NCBI GenBank assembly: GCA_958296175.1
Contig: OY282448.1
Coordinates: 1,488,472 to 1,552,471 of the forward strand
DNA from: an uncultured Chloroflexota bacterium
GTDB lineage: Bacteria > Chloroflexota > UBA11872
Direction of reading: 5' to 3'
DNA: 64,000 nt
Shown here: piece by piece, positions 51,576 to 60,751 of the stretch
Numbering within the stretch: the stretch's first letter is position 1
Layout of the letters: every line of letters starts with the position of its first letter
The notes under the pieces: generated by a model
The model's database searches: none
What the model was told of the DNA's origin: nothing
The model's input: the letters and a program-made list of their open reading frames with translations, nothing else
Position numbers and translations under genes: made by a program

Positions 51576-52012
51576 GCCAGCAGGCGCAGATCGACGCGGC
51601 GGGGTCGGGGGCCGTCGCATTCCACCAGGAGCACGTCTTGCCAGACGCCCAGGGCGAGGCGGCCGCGCGCGACGGGGACGATGACCTGGGCGCCAATGAG
51701 ACCGGCGCGCACGTGAGCGGCAGCGTTGTCTTCGGCGCCGCGGTTGTGGCGGTACTCGCCGCGCCAGGGCGCCAGGCGCTCGACGGCGCGCGTGAGGTCG
51801 TCCAGCAGCTCGGGCTCCGGCTCGTTCAGCATCAGGGCGCAGGTGGTGTGCGGCACGCTCACCAGCAGCAGGCCGTGCGCTTCGCGCCAGGCGGCGAGTT
51901 CGGTCTGAATCCGAGCGCCCAGCGGCAGGATGGCCGTGCGCGCGGGGGTGTCGATCTGAATGACGGCGTGCCGAGGCTGGGACGCCGGCCGAGGGGCGCT
52001 GCTGGGGTGCAT
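51572..52012 (-). CDS. yjbQ: YjbQ/UPF0047 family protein
   Basis: A 146-residue protein matching YjbQ along its length: VSVPHTTCALMLNEPEPELL, EDNAAAHVRAGLIGAQVIVP, and LALGVWQDVLLVECDGPRPR, where the conserved His and Glu lie. Some members have weak thiamine phosphate synthase activity; the physiological role is unsettled. The first 15 residues are low in complexity, so the start may be slightly later than 52012. Confidence 0.88.
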   Translation of the reverse strand: MHPSSAPRPASQPRHAVIQIDTPARTAILPLGARIQTELAAWREAHGLLLVSVPHTTCALMLNEPEPELLDDLTRAVERLAPWRGEYRHNRGAEDNAAAHVRAGLIGAQVIVPVARGRLALGVWQDVLLVECDGPRPRRVDLRLLA

Positions 52013-52145
52013 GGGGTCGATTCCTCGCGGGCGGCGGCGTCGGCTCAGGAAGTGCGCAGCGAGCTGGCCAGGTTCGGCCCGTCCGCGGCGGGCGTCGGTG
52101 TCAGGTTCGGATGCATCGGCCTGCGCAGCGGCGCGTCGTCAGTCG

Positions 52146-52895
52146 TCAGTCCGCGGCGGGCGGCGGCGTGAGCGAAAGGCTGCGCCAGCCGTCGGCGATG
52201 GCCAGACGGGCGGCATCGTCCAGCGTGCGGGCGGCCGCCGCGCCGTCGGGCGCGGGCTGGCCGCCGCGGTCGATCCACACCACGGGCATGCCGCTGCGCC
52301 GCGCGCCTTCCACGTCGTTGACCGGGTCGTCGCCGATCAGCACGCAGTCGGCCGCCGCGGCGCCCACGGCCCGGGCGGCGGCGGCAAAGATGCGCGGGTC
52401 GGGTTTTTGTGCGCCGACCTGGGCCGAGAACACGATGGGGTCGAGCAGCGGCGCCAGCCCGACCTCGGCCAGCACCAGGGGCAGCAGGTAGCTGTAGTTG
52501 CTGAGCACCCCCACGCGAACCCCCGCCGCGCGCAGCAGGTCTATAGCGGGGCGCGCGTCGGGCAGCGCGCGGGTCTCGAAGGCCTGGGCCAGCAGGTCGG
52601 CCACCTGGGCCGTGTCCAGCGTGGGCGGACAGTCGCCGCCCAGCGCCTGCACGTAGACGCGCGCGTCGTCCAGGCGCAGACGTTCCAGGTCGGCGGCGGT
52701 GCGGACCGCGCCGTAGTGCTGCTTGAAGTAGGCCATCTCGCGGCGCAGGGCGTCGTCCAGCCGCGCTCGCGGGAGCGCCGCCCCGCAGCGCCGCATGGCC
52801 TCGGCCATGACGTCGAACGGCGAGGGAGTCTCGGGAAAGTGGATCAGCGTGCCGTAGGCATCGAAGAATACGGCCGCCGGATATGCGCCAGGCAC
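52146..52895 (-). CDS. HAD-superfamily hydrolase
   Basis: A 249-residue phosphatase-type protein. Motif I is VFFDAYGTLIHF with the nucleophile Asp, motif II is GVLSNYS, the Lys is in QKPDPRIF, and motif IV is GDDPVNDVEGA. A helical cap lies between about 20 and 95. It probably removes phosphate from a small metabolite. GTG 52895 opens the conserved fold. The longer frame to 53048 is Arg-rich and overlaps the promoter region of the divergent transporter gene. Confidence 0.88.
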   Translation of the reverse strand: MPGAYPAAVFFDAYGTLIHFPETPSPFDVMAEAMRRCGAALPRARLDDALRREMAYFKQHYGAVRTAADLERLRLDDARVYVQALGGDCPPTLDTAQVADLLAQAFETRALPDARPAIDLLRAAGVRVGVLSNYSYLLPLVLAEVGLAPLLDPIVFSAQVGAQKPDPRIFAAAARAVGAAAADCVLIGDDPVNDVEGARRSGMPVVWIDRGGQPAPDGAAAARTLDDAARLAIADGWRSLSLTPPPAAD

Positions 52896-53061
52896 GGGCG
52901 CACGGTACCACTGGAACGGCGCGGCGCGGCGCGCGATTCGGCCGCTAGGCCCGAATCCGTCATCATCAGGCGGGCGCTGGCGGCGATAGGCGGCATGGCG
53001 GCGCCCGGCCGCGCGCTGCGTCGGCGGCGGCCGTCCCAGGTGGCGCACGACGGGAGGCAGC

Positions 53062-54405
53062 GTGACATCGATCCCCGCCGTGACGTCCTACCGCGCGATG
53101 GCGGCGTTCTTTCTGCCGCTGGCGGCGGCGCAAGTGTTGCAGACGCTGCGCAACCCGGTGCTGGACGCCGGCATTTCGCGCGCGCTGGACCCGGCCGCCT
53201 CGCTGGCCGCGTTCGCGGTGGTGGCGGGGGTCATCCAAATCCTGAGCGCGGGCGGCACGGCCATCCAGAGCGCCTACCTGGTGCTGGTGCGGGGGCGCGA
53301 GTCGGCCGCGCTCGTGCGCCGCTACGTGACGGGCTACACCAGCGTGGTCGTGCTGATCAGCGTGCTGCTGGCGCTGCCCGGCATCGGCGAGTGGTTTTTC
53401 CGCCACCTGATGGGCACGCCCGAGGCGCTGCTGCCTGCGGTGATGACGATGATGCGCATCTCGCTGGCCATCCCGCTGTTCAACCTGATCCGCATCTACT
53501 GCCTGGCGCAGCTGGCGCACCGGCGGCGCTCGGACCTGGTCTGGGTGGCGCCGGCCGCAGGGGAGGTGGTGCTGGTGGCGCTGGCGCTGGGGGTGATTCC
53601 GCAGCTGCCGACGCCCGGCAGCGTGAGCGGCGCGGTGGTGTGGCTGATCGTGGCCGCCGCCGAGGGGTTGCTGGCGCTGGCGCTGGTGCGGCGCGTCGAC
53701 CGCCGCGCGCCCTACGCGCGCGACCCGGCGCGCGAAGCGCCGCTGGACGTGCGTTACGTCACGAGCTTCGTGGTTCCGCTCATCATCACCCAGTTCGCGC
53801 TGACCATCGGCCATCCGCTGGTGAACGCGGGGCTGCTGCGGTTGCCGGACCCCGAAGCGTCGGTAGCGGCGTTTCGGGTGGCGTTCAGCCTGGGCATGCT
53901 GCCGCTGACGGCCATGGCGGCCTTGCGGCAGGTGGTGCTGGTGTTGGGGCGCGACCGGCACAATCAGCGGCGCGCGCGGCGGTTCGTCTACGCGCTAGGC
54001 CTGCTGATGGCGGGTCTGATGGCGCTGGTCGCGTTCACGCCGCTGAACCACGCCGTGATCACCGGGCTGGTGGGCGCGCCGGAGGCGCTGGCGCCCGACG
54101 CCATCACCGCCTTGCAGATTCTCACGGTGTTCCCGCTGGGCATGGCCGTGCGGCAGTTCTATCAGTCGATGACGATGAACCAGCGCAAGACGCGGCTGGT
54201 GGCGCTGACGGCCATGGCGCGGCTGGCGGCCATGACGCTGCTGCTGTTTGCGGCCGCGCCGCTGCTGGGCTGGGCCGGCGCGGGCGTGGGCGCGGCGGCG
54301 CGCATCGCCGCCATGGGCACGGAGGCGCTGGCCGCCTATCTCATCGGCCGGCGCTTCATGGGCCTCGACCCAGCCCGCCGGCCCAGCGCCGCGCCGCGCC
54401 GCTAG
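53062..54405 (+). CDS. MOP-superfamily (MATE/MurJ/ANK-like) membrane transporter
   Basis: A 447-residue polytopic protein with about 12 hydrophobic segments in two similar halves. The opening AMAAFFLPLAAAQVLQTLRN and LDPAASLAAFAVVAGVIQI, and a matching second half starting FVVPLIITQFALTIGHPLVN, show the internal duplication of MOP exporters. It could export a drug-like compound, a lipid-linked precursor, or pyrophosphate as ANK proteins do; sequence does not decide. GTG 53062 has GGGAGG seven bases upstream. Its TAG stop shares the palindromic CTAG with the stop of the convergent helicase gene. Confidence 0.8.
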   Translation: MTSIPAVTSYRAMAAFFLPLAAAQVLQTLRNPVLDAGISRALDPAASLAAFAVVAGVIQILSAGGTAIQSAYLVLVRGRESAALVRRYVTGYTSVVVLISVLLALPGIGEWFFRHLMGTPEALLPAVMTMMRISLAIPLFNLIRIYCLAQLAHRRRSDLVWVAPAAGEVVLVALALGVIPQLPTPGSVSGAVVWLIVAAAEGLLALALVRRVDRRAPYARDPAREAPLDVRYVTSFVVPLIITQFALTIGHPLVNAGLLRLPDPEASVAAFRVAFSLGMLPLTAMAALRQVVLVLGRDRHNQRRARRFVYALGLLMAGLMALVAFTPLNHAVITGLVGAPEALAPDAITALQILTVFPLGMAVRQFYQSMTMNQRKTRLVALTAMARLAAMTLLLFAAAPLLGWAGAGVGAAARIAAMGTEALAAYLIGRRFMGLDPARRPSAAPRR

Positions 54406-57400
54406 GACATGCTGTCCCGAGGTTTCCTGGTCGCCGTCCTGGTCGCCGCTGCGTTGCGATAGGCAGTTCCTAAGCCGTGAGCGGTTGGTTCTGGATACAT
54501 GACGGCCATCCCGATGATCTCGAGAGACGAACGCACGCCGCTCTTCTTGTCGATGTCATCCAATTTGGATTGGGTCTCGGCTTCGATCCGACGGTTCCAG
54601 CCGCGGTACATGGTTTGGAGTCTGGGGTTGAGATCGTCTCGTGCGAGCTGGCGCTCGTTGCGGCTGATCTGTCGTTCGGCGTGTGAGCGAACGGCCCGCC
54701 TGGCCTTGTCCGTCAGAATGCGTTCCCGCGCGCTGAAGGTGCTGGCAAGGTCCCTGAACTGAGCGAGCAGCGTCTGTTCCGCCTCTGCCATGAGCGCCTC
54801 GACATCGACGCCGGCATCCAATGCCGCATCCCTCGGCGCCGACATCTTCCGCAGCAATGCCTGCGCGCGCTCGACCGGGAACGTATAGACCCTCTGCGTC
54901 ACGCAATCGACGGTGGCGCAGAGAAGCTCCGCACGGTTCGTATAGCCTTCCAGCGAGCCGACGGCCCACACCAGCACCGCCGGCGTGTCCAGCATCTCCT
55001 GCGGGACCGCGGCCGAGCACCATGGCGTATCGGAGAGCGGCGTCTTTTCGAGGTGCCTTGCCAATAACAGCAGGGGGTGCCGGGCGTGGACGAACTCCGT
55101 TTCGTCACCCTCGGCCAGGAACGAGACTCTGGTCTTCGCTGTCTGGCCAACCTGGTTGCGAAAGCGGACGATCGCAGTCCGCGCATGGTGGGTTGCCGGG
55201 TACGCCGTTAGCAGGCTTCCGAGCGCGTCCCGCAAGGAATCGCTTCCGGATATCTCGAACTCTCCCATGGCGGTTTGCTTCATGCTGTTGGGCAGATGAT
55301 GCTCGATGGCGGCATGGGTGAAGCCCGCCAGTTCTTCCGGTGATAGGAATCCAGCTTCCGCGTCCTTGATTTCCTGCTGATCGGAGTCGATCAGCTGGCG
55401 GCCTTGCACCGAGATGACGCTCGACTCGGTTATCGTTTCCTTGTGCCGCTCGTTATTCGTGACCGCCTGGCTGATGCGCTCGAGCTGTTCTTCCTGTTGT
55501 CGCTGCGTCAGGCCGAGCCGGAAGACGTCTCGTTCGAACGAGGCGATAGCCTCGCCCAATATGACCTCGAGATCGCCCAGCGCGCGCTCGAAGACGTGCA
55601 GCCGCTCATACAGCCGCACCAGGATTCTCGCTTCAATCGTGCCTGCGCTGGCAAGACTGCTGACATAGACCTTGTCGGAGACCTGGCCAATCCGGTCGCA
55701 GCGGCCAATCCGCTGCTCGACGCGCATAGGGTTCCAGGGCAAGTCGTAGTTGACGACAACGTGGCAGTGCTCGAAGTCCAGTCCTTCCCCCGCCACTTCG
55801 CTGGCAAGAAGAATCTGAAACCTGCCTTGCCGAAACTCTGCGGCGATGCGCTCTCTGCTCTTTTCACCGCGGCGGCAGTCCTCGTCTCTGGCGGGGGTGG
55901 GGCCGTACATCAACTCCAGCGAGTAGCCGTTCTCGCGCAGCCTTTCCCGGAGGTAGTGGAGGGTGCCCCGGAACGTCGAGAAGATCATGACCCGGTCGGT
56001 CTTCAACTCGCTGAATGCATGTGTGAGGATCCGATTGAGCGCCTCGAGTTTTTGATCGTGCGACTGCAGCGCCGCCCGCGCGAGCGGTTCCAAGGCTTCG
56101 ACTTCGCGGCGGGTGAACCGCGCTCGATGCTCGTCGTCCTCGTCTTCGGTCGCATACGCAAGAACCTCGGCCGCCACGGCGGGGACGCAGCTGGCCGTGC
56201 GCCGTTCCGGCATCTGCGTTATGAACCCAGGCGGGTGTCCGTGCTCCAGCGCGCGCGTCAGGCAGACGTCGTACACCTCGTTGTAAAACGCCTGCTCCTC
56301 GGGGCTGAACTGGACGACCCTCGTGACGGCTTCCCGCGTCGGCCGGTCTTCATCCACGTCCGAGCGCAGCGTTCGCGTCATATAAGGGCTCAGCGCCTGC
56401 AAGTCGCGGGCCGTGTCGATCACAACCGTGCGCCGCCCGCGGTCGCCCAGGTCTGACTCGGACACAAGCTGTCGAAATGCCTTCCAGCCCGGTCGATTTC
56501 TCCCCCCGGCCGCCTCCAGCTCACCCATAACCGAGTCGGCTTCTCGCTCCCACCCCGGCGGCTGACGTCTCGCCAGCCGAATCCAGTCGTTCAGGCGCAT
56601 GTCCCAATGCTGCTGTTCCTCCAGCAAGTTCGGGTCCGCAGCTACGTCGACGCCCAGGGCGTCCATCAGATGAACGATGTCGTCCAGGCGGGTCTGCAGC
56701 GGCGTGGCGGTCAGGAATACCGCCGCTTTGGACCGCCCGCAGATGAGCCGCGCCACCGCGTGCGAGAGCGTGTCGGTATTGCGCAGATGGTGGGCCTCGT
56801 CGAATACCGCGAGGTCCCAGGTAACGGATGACGCCGCCAGCCGCTCGACGTGATTCTCCATGCGAATCAGTTCCAGGTTGACGACGGCCTTGGCGAACCT
56901 GGGCGGCAACGTGCCGTCGCGCTCCAGCGCCACCAGCGCCTGACGGACGCTCGCGGGCGACAGCGGTTCGAGCCGGAAGTCGAACCGCTGCAGCATCTCG
57001 TCGCACCACTTCCCAACCAGCGACTTGGGGCAGACCACCCACACGTTCTCCAGGCCGTGCGCCGTCCGGGATTCCAACTCCGCCCAGATCAGGCCCGCCT
57101 CGATCGTCTTGCCCGTACCCACGTCGTCCGCAATCAGCAGGCGCTGATCCGGCGACTCCAGCATCTTCTTGACCGGCAGGAACTGGTGGTAGAAGAGCCT
57201 GGTCCTGGACGCCCGGTACGACAAGAACTGGTCGGTCACCGGATGCTCGAGCCGCCGCCGGGTCAGAGCCGACCTGAAGGCGTCAGGACTCATTTCCACC
57301 AGGCCCGGAACCGGCTCGAGCTCGGCCAGCGGAACCAACTTGACGGCCCCATCGATGAAAACCCTGGCGTTGTCGCCAGAAACGCCAACGACCCATCCAA

Positions 57401-57455
57401 CGACGGAAGGATCAGCCCTGTATCGAGCTTTCGCGTCAGGGAGCAGATCGGACAT
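54402..57455 (-). CDS. RapA/SNF2-type DEAH helicase (defence-associated)
   Basis: A 1017-residue superfamily 2 ATPase. After an N-terminal beta domain (about 15-50), the Walker A is ADDVGTGKTIEAGLIW (K116) and Walker B is VFDEAHHLRN (DEAH 219-222). Motif III is FLTATPLQ, and the C-terminal helicase half ends in LPWNPMRVEQRIGRCDRIGQ. A long C-terminal region with coiled-coil-like charged segments follows. It resembles the large SNF2 helicases of defence islands (for example DISARM DrmD-like). It is second in an operon: its start is 11 bp after the ATPase-HNH stop, with AGGA nine bases upstream. The final 20 residues are low in complexity. Confidence 0.88.
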   Translation of the reverse strand: MSDLLPDAKARYRADPSVVGWVVGVSGDNARVFIDGAVKLVPLAELEPVPGLVEMSPDAFRSALTRRRLEHPVTDQFLSYRASRTRLFYHQFLPVKKMLESPDQRLLIADDVGTGKTIEAGLIWAELESRTAHGLENVWVVCPKSLVGKWCDEMLQRFDFRLEPLSPASVRQALVALERDGTLPPRFAKAVVNLELIRMENHVERLAASSVTWDLAVFDEAHHLRNTDTLSHAVARLICGRSKAAVFLTATPLQTRLDDIVHLMDALGVDVAADPNLLEEQQHWDMRLNDWIRLARRQPPGWEREADSVMGELEAAGGRNRPGWKAFRQLVSESDLGDRGRRTVVIDTARDLQALSPYMTRTLRSDVDEDRPTREAVTRVVQFSPEEQAFYNEVYDVCLTRALEHGHPPGFITQMPERRTASCVPAVAAEVLAYATEDEDDEHRARFTRREVEALEPLARAALQSHDQKLEALNRILTHAFSELKTDRVMIFSTFRGTLHYLRERLRENGYSLELMYGPTPARDEDCRRGEKSRERIAAEFRQGRFQILLASEVAGEGLDFEHCHVVVNYDLPWNPMRVEQRIGRCDRIGQVSDKVYVSSLASAGTIEARILVRLYERLHVFERALGDLEVILGEAIASFERDVFRLGLTQRQQEEQLERISQAVTNNERHKETITESSVISVQGRQLIDSDQQEIKDAEAGFLSPEELAGFTHAAIEHHLPNSMKQTAMGEFEISGSDSLRDALGSLLTAYPATHHARTAIVRFRNQVGQTAKTRVSFLAEGDETEFVHARHPLLLLARHLEKTPLSDTPWCSAAVPQEMLDTPAVLVWAVGSLEGYTNRAELLCATVDCVTQRVYTFPVERAQALLRKMSAPRDAALDAGVDVEALMAEAEQTLLAQFRDLASTFSARERILTDKARRAVRSHAERQISRNERQLARDDLNPRLQTMYRGWNRRIEAETQSKLDDIDKKSGVRSSLEIIGMAVMYPEPTAHGLGTAYRNAAATRTATRKPRDSMS

Positions 57456-57466
57456 TCAGAGGATTC

Positions 57467-60400
57467 CTAAGTTTTGAGGAGCTCGCAAAGGTACTTCCAG
57501 TGCGGGCCGCTGTAGCGGACCTCCTCGGTTACTGTAGTGGGGTCTTCGCTCCAGTTTTGATAGACATTCGCGAACTGAATCGACAAGCCAAAGTACGGGT
57601 TCCCGTTGAAGTCCGTTTTCTCAGACGCAGCGAGCACCGACGCTCGCATCTGTTCCACGTCTTCGAAGGGCCGGTGCGTCTCAGGGTTCGACAAAGACCA
57701 CGCGCCATACCGCACGAGAGCGTAGTGCCGCCCACAAAGACCCAGAAGGTCGCCGAAGTGATTGGTGCGGTGGCTTCTCCTTGGTGGCACGATGTGAACG
57801 ACAAACACTTGCAACTCGCTATTGGCAGGCATCGCGAACGAATCACCGCAGACCTGGCACCGCTTGCCGTAGTCGCCCTGCACCATGTCTCTGAACTCAT
57901 TTTCAAGCGCCGTACCTTGTGGCCCAAGCTCAGACCTTTTGACCACCCTAGGAACGTGAGCTTCATGCCGGCCCAGCCGATCCGACAGAATAGTATGGTG
58001 GATAGCTGACTTTCGAGTCTCAGGCCCGACTCCGGGAAGGATTACTGGCCTGTCCGGAGCATCGGGTGGGTTGGGTGTCTGGACTCCATAGAACAGCTTC
58101 GCAAACGAGGGTGTGGGACCATCAACCTCTGTATATTCACCGGGATCCACTTCAGGCTCATTGGTGCTGATCAACTCTTGCAATTTTGCAGCAGTCAAAT
58201 CATATTTTTTGATAAGCTTGATCGCCTCCGGTTCGATTCCATGTACACGAGCAATATGGTCAACTGCCGAGTTCTCCTGTCTCTCAACAGGCACCTTGAA
58301 TTTGATCTTTGATTGCAGAAAATCATTCTTGCTCCAATTGAGGTCGCTAAACACTGTCTCGGAAGGCAGCTTCAATTCGCCTTCTGCGTTCGGAACCCAA
58401 GGGGTTTCATTGAGCTGCTCTACAAAATGAGCATCAAATTGGTGAAAAATAGTTGTATAATAGAACCAGCTATACGTGCCAAAAAATGCTCCGCGATCAA
58501 ACTCAGCCAGTTCAGCCAACTCTTTCCAGAGCCACTTGGCCTTTTCTCTGCGCCGGCTTACTTTGAGCGTTGGAAGCTGTCTCAACAGCCCGTCAAGACC
58601 TCGCAGTGTCCAATTCTCTGAACCACACTCTCGGGTTATTACCCCATGTCCAGTTTCATCGATACGCATTTTGAGTTTCTCTTCATAAGTAAATTCGGAA
58701 GTGAACTCAATGCGCTGTAAGCGATCGGATGCACCACACTCGCTTAACAGCTTGCAAAAGCCCTTTGACAGCAGAGATTTATTAGCTTCATCAGGAAAGA
58801 GAACTTCAGAAATGCCATCGAAAAGTCTCTTCAAACGCTCGGTTGCCAAGTAGACGTGATCCGGTGTTGCCAGCCAATTCGTCTTTTCTCCGGCGTCGAC
58901 TGAAGGGACAAAGGTGGTTTCTTGCAGCTTGCTGATCAATCGACATCTCTGGGAGCTAGAATCGGTCTTCGAGGCCTTTAGAATGCGATCGAGGTCTTTT
59001 TCGTGGTCAATATCGCTGTCCGCCCCATTTTGTTGATATTTTGGCAGGAGGTTCAGGATCACGTCGTCCACGAGGTCCGGCTCGTTCAGCCCCAGCGATT
59101 GAAGAAATGAGCGTGCGTCCTCGCTTTTACAAACCGACTGCGCCACGGTAGGGAAATCTGTATAGGCGTCACTTGGGAGAAATGCCTGTGGTACACCATC
59201 CATCTCTGTGACAACGTGCTTTCCGCTATCAAGTCGCACTATTGGTATGTCGTAGTCGTTGAGGTGGCGCTGCAACCGTGGCTGAACGTTAAGGAACTCA
59301 TAGAGAGTGCGCACCCACTCGTCAGACTGCGACTCCAAGAATTGGCGGGTGAGTTTCCGTACAATGATTTCTGGGACTGTTTCGCTGATGCCTAGTTCCT
59401 GCATCAAATACATACGGACGTTTTGTGCCCGATCCTGTGTGATATCTCCACTGATCCAGGCAAGGTCGTGACGACTCGTGTAGAGGGTCGCAAGCTGACT
59501 GGGTGAAAAAAGCTCGCGAAGCGCTTCGGACCTACTCAACAAAGCGCGCGAGGAGAGCGTATATCCGCCGCCAAAGCGTGGGAGCAGTGGCTCAGTGGAT
59601 AGGGCTTGCTTCGTAGCCTCAAAGAGCGGTGCACGTAAAGGTGCAAGTGGACCTGTGCCGTATCGTTCGAGTGGAAGGCAGCGAAGCACGTCGGTGTCCA
59701 ATTCGCTCCGGTCTCGCAGCCAGCGGAGAGCATCCTGTAGCAAGGAAGCCGTTTCAGCGACTAGACATTTGTTCCACGAGTTACTCAGAGGAACGTTGTC
59801 TCGGTTTGGTGTGGTTCGATACGGGCCTTGTATAAGGAAGCCTAAATGTGTATCGAGCACTGTTGGGAAGAAGACCACAAGATGTGAACTTTCCTGGATT
59901 GGCCGAATCTCTTTTCGCTCAGAGTCGATCTCGAAAGCTATTTCGACCCGGCCGGCAGGGGTTGTGTCGTGGCACACTTCCCGAGAAAAGATCAACCATT
60001 CCTCGACAGCATCGTCATCGCCGTCGGCTTGGCCGATGACAGTTACTTTCCTAACATTGTCATCGACTGGCTTGCTCTCCCGGAGATAGCACCCCGATCC
60101 GCCGCCTTCGACGTTCCACGCTATCTCCTCAATGTGACGCAGAAACAGAAGTGTTCTGGATCCAAGATTGCGCAGCCCCTCTGATATTTCCTCATATCCT
60201 GACTCGTCTTCAGGCTTGAAGGGAAGCTGGATCACCGTCTTGTCGTCACGCTTGCCATGGATTTTTGGCGCGGCCTTCGGCCATACGAAGCTTTTGATGA
60301 CAAAGTCTTCGGTCCCTGAGTGAATCTCAGGCCGGTCGGTGAAAGCGTAGACCGACTTGAACCCTATGCCAAAGCGTCCAATGGCCCTGAGATCCTCTTT

Positions 60401-60691
60401 CTTTTCGGACTCAGCTATGCCGCAGATTCCTCGAACGTCCTTCTCGTTGAAGGGGTCGCCAAAGTGGCTGACTCGCAGGCGTCTTTGTGACAAGTTGAAT
60501 GTTACAGTTCGGGATCCGTTCCACCCGGCCGCACGCCTGCCCAAGGCGTCCTCGGCATTCTGTAGAAGCTCGAAGATGAAGTGCGTGCGGTCAGCGTAGT
60601 TGTCCGCGAAGATCTGATTTCCAATGCGGCCAATGTCCCAGCCGTAGCGCCCTTTGTTTTCCTTGCGTATCGACTCATAGTCCAGTGGCAT
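57467..60691 (-). CDS. Sacsin-like Hsp90-type ATPase with C-terminal HNH-like zinc domain
   Basis: A 1074-residue protein. The N-terminal GHKL/Hsp90 ATPase shows the N box FIFELLQNAEDALG (E41, N45) and the G box IGRFGIGFKSVYAFTD (about 104-119), as in sacsin-type proteins. A long middle region is helical and unassigned. The C-terminal part has CQVCGDSF, then VVHIVPPRRSHRTNHFGDLL and LCGRHYALV, an HNH-like arrangement of CxxC, His and C-x2-H zinc ligands (about 940-985). It heads the operon with the SNF2 helicase and is clearly AT-richer than the flanking genes. Together they look like a two-gene anti-phage or anti-plasmid system; the pairing is not one I can match with confidence to a named system. 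Confidence 0.85.
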   Translation of the reverse strand: MPLDYESIRKENKGRYGWDIGRIGNQIFADNYADRTHFIFELLQNAEDALGRRAAGWNGSRTVTFNLSQRRLRVSHFGDPFNEKDVRGICGIAESEKKEDLRAIGRFGIGFKSVYAFTDRPEIHSGTEDFVIKSFVWPKAAPKIHGKRDDKTVIQLPFKPEDESGYEEISEGLRNLGSRTLLFLRHIEEIAWNVEGGGSGCYLRESKPVDDNVRKVTVIGQADGDDDAVEEWLIFSREVCHDTTPAGRVEIAFEIDSERKEIRPIQESSHLVVFFPTVLDTHLGFLIQGPYRTTPNRDNVPLSNSWNKCLVAETASLLQDALRWLRDRSELDTDVLRCLPLERYGTGPLAPLRAPLFEATKQALSTEPLLPRFGGGYTLSSRALLSRSEALRELFSPSQLATLYTSRHDLAWISGDITQDRAQNVRMYLMQELGISETVPEIIVRKLTRQFLESQSDEWVRTLYEFLNVQPRLQRHLNDYDIPIVRLDSGKHVVTEMDGVPQAFLPSDAYTDFPTVAQSVCKSEDARSFLQSLGLNEPDLVDDVILNLLPKYQQNGADSDIDHEKDLDRILKASKTDSSSQRCRLISKLQETTFVPSVDAGEKTNWLATPDHVYLATERLKRLFDGISEVLFPDEANKSLLSKGFCKLLSECGASDRLQRIEFTSEFTYEEKLKMRIDETGHGVITRECGSENWTLRGLDGLLRQLPTLKVSRRREKAKWLWKELAELAEFDRGAFFGTYSWFYYTTIFHQFDAHFVEQLNETPWVPNAEGELKLPSETVFSDLNWSKNDFLQSKIKFKVPVERQENSAVDHIARVHGIEPEAIKLIKKYDLTAAKLQELISTNEPEVDPGEYTEVDGPTPSFAKLFYGVQTPNPPDAPDRPVILPGVGPETRKSAIHHTILSDRLGRHEAHVPRVVKRSELGPQGTALENEFRDMVQGDYGKRCQVCGDSFAMPANSELQVFVVHIVPPRRSHRTNHFGDLLGLCGRHYALVRYGAWSLSNPETHRPFEDVEQMRASVLAASEKTDFNGNPYFGLSIQFANVYQNWSEDPTTVTEEVRYSGPHWKYLCELLKT

Positions 60692-60751
60692 CGATCATGC
60701 AGCTCCGTGCTAAAGCGTCCAGCGTCCGGTCATTACGCTGTCCGCAGCCAT

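Noticed and set aside
51394-51684. A small gene directly after dinB
   Set aside because: Low-complexity Arg/Ala/Gly frame that runs into yjbQ on the other strand; no motif.
32082-57455. A DISARM system from the PLD protein and the SNF2 helicase
   Set aside because: They are more than 20 kb apart with housekeeping genes between, and no DrmA helicase, DrmB (DUF1998) or methyltransferase is present.
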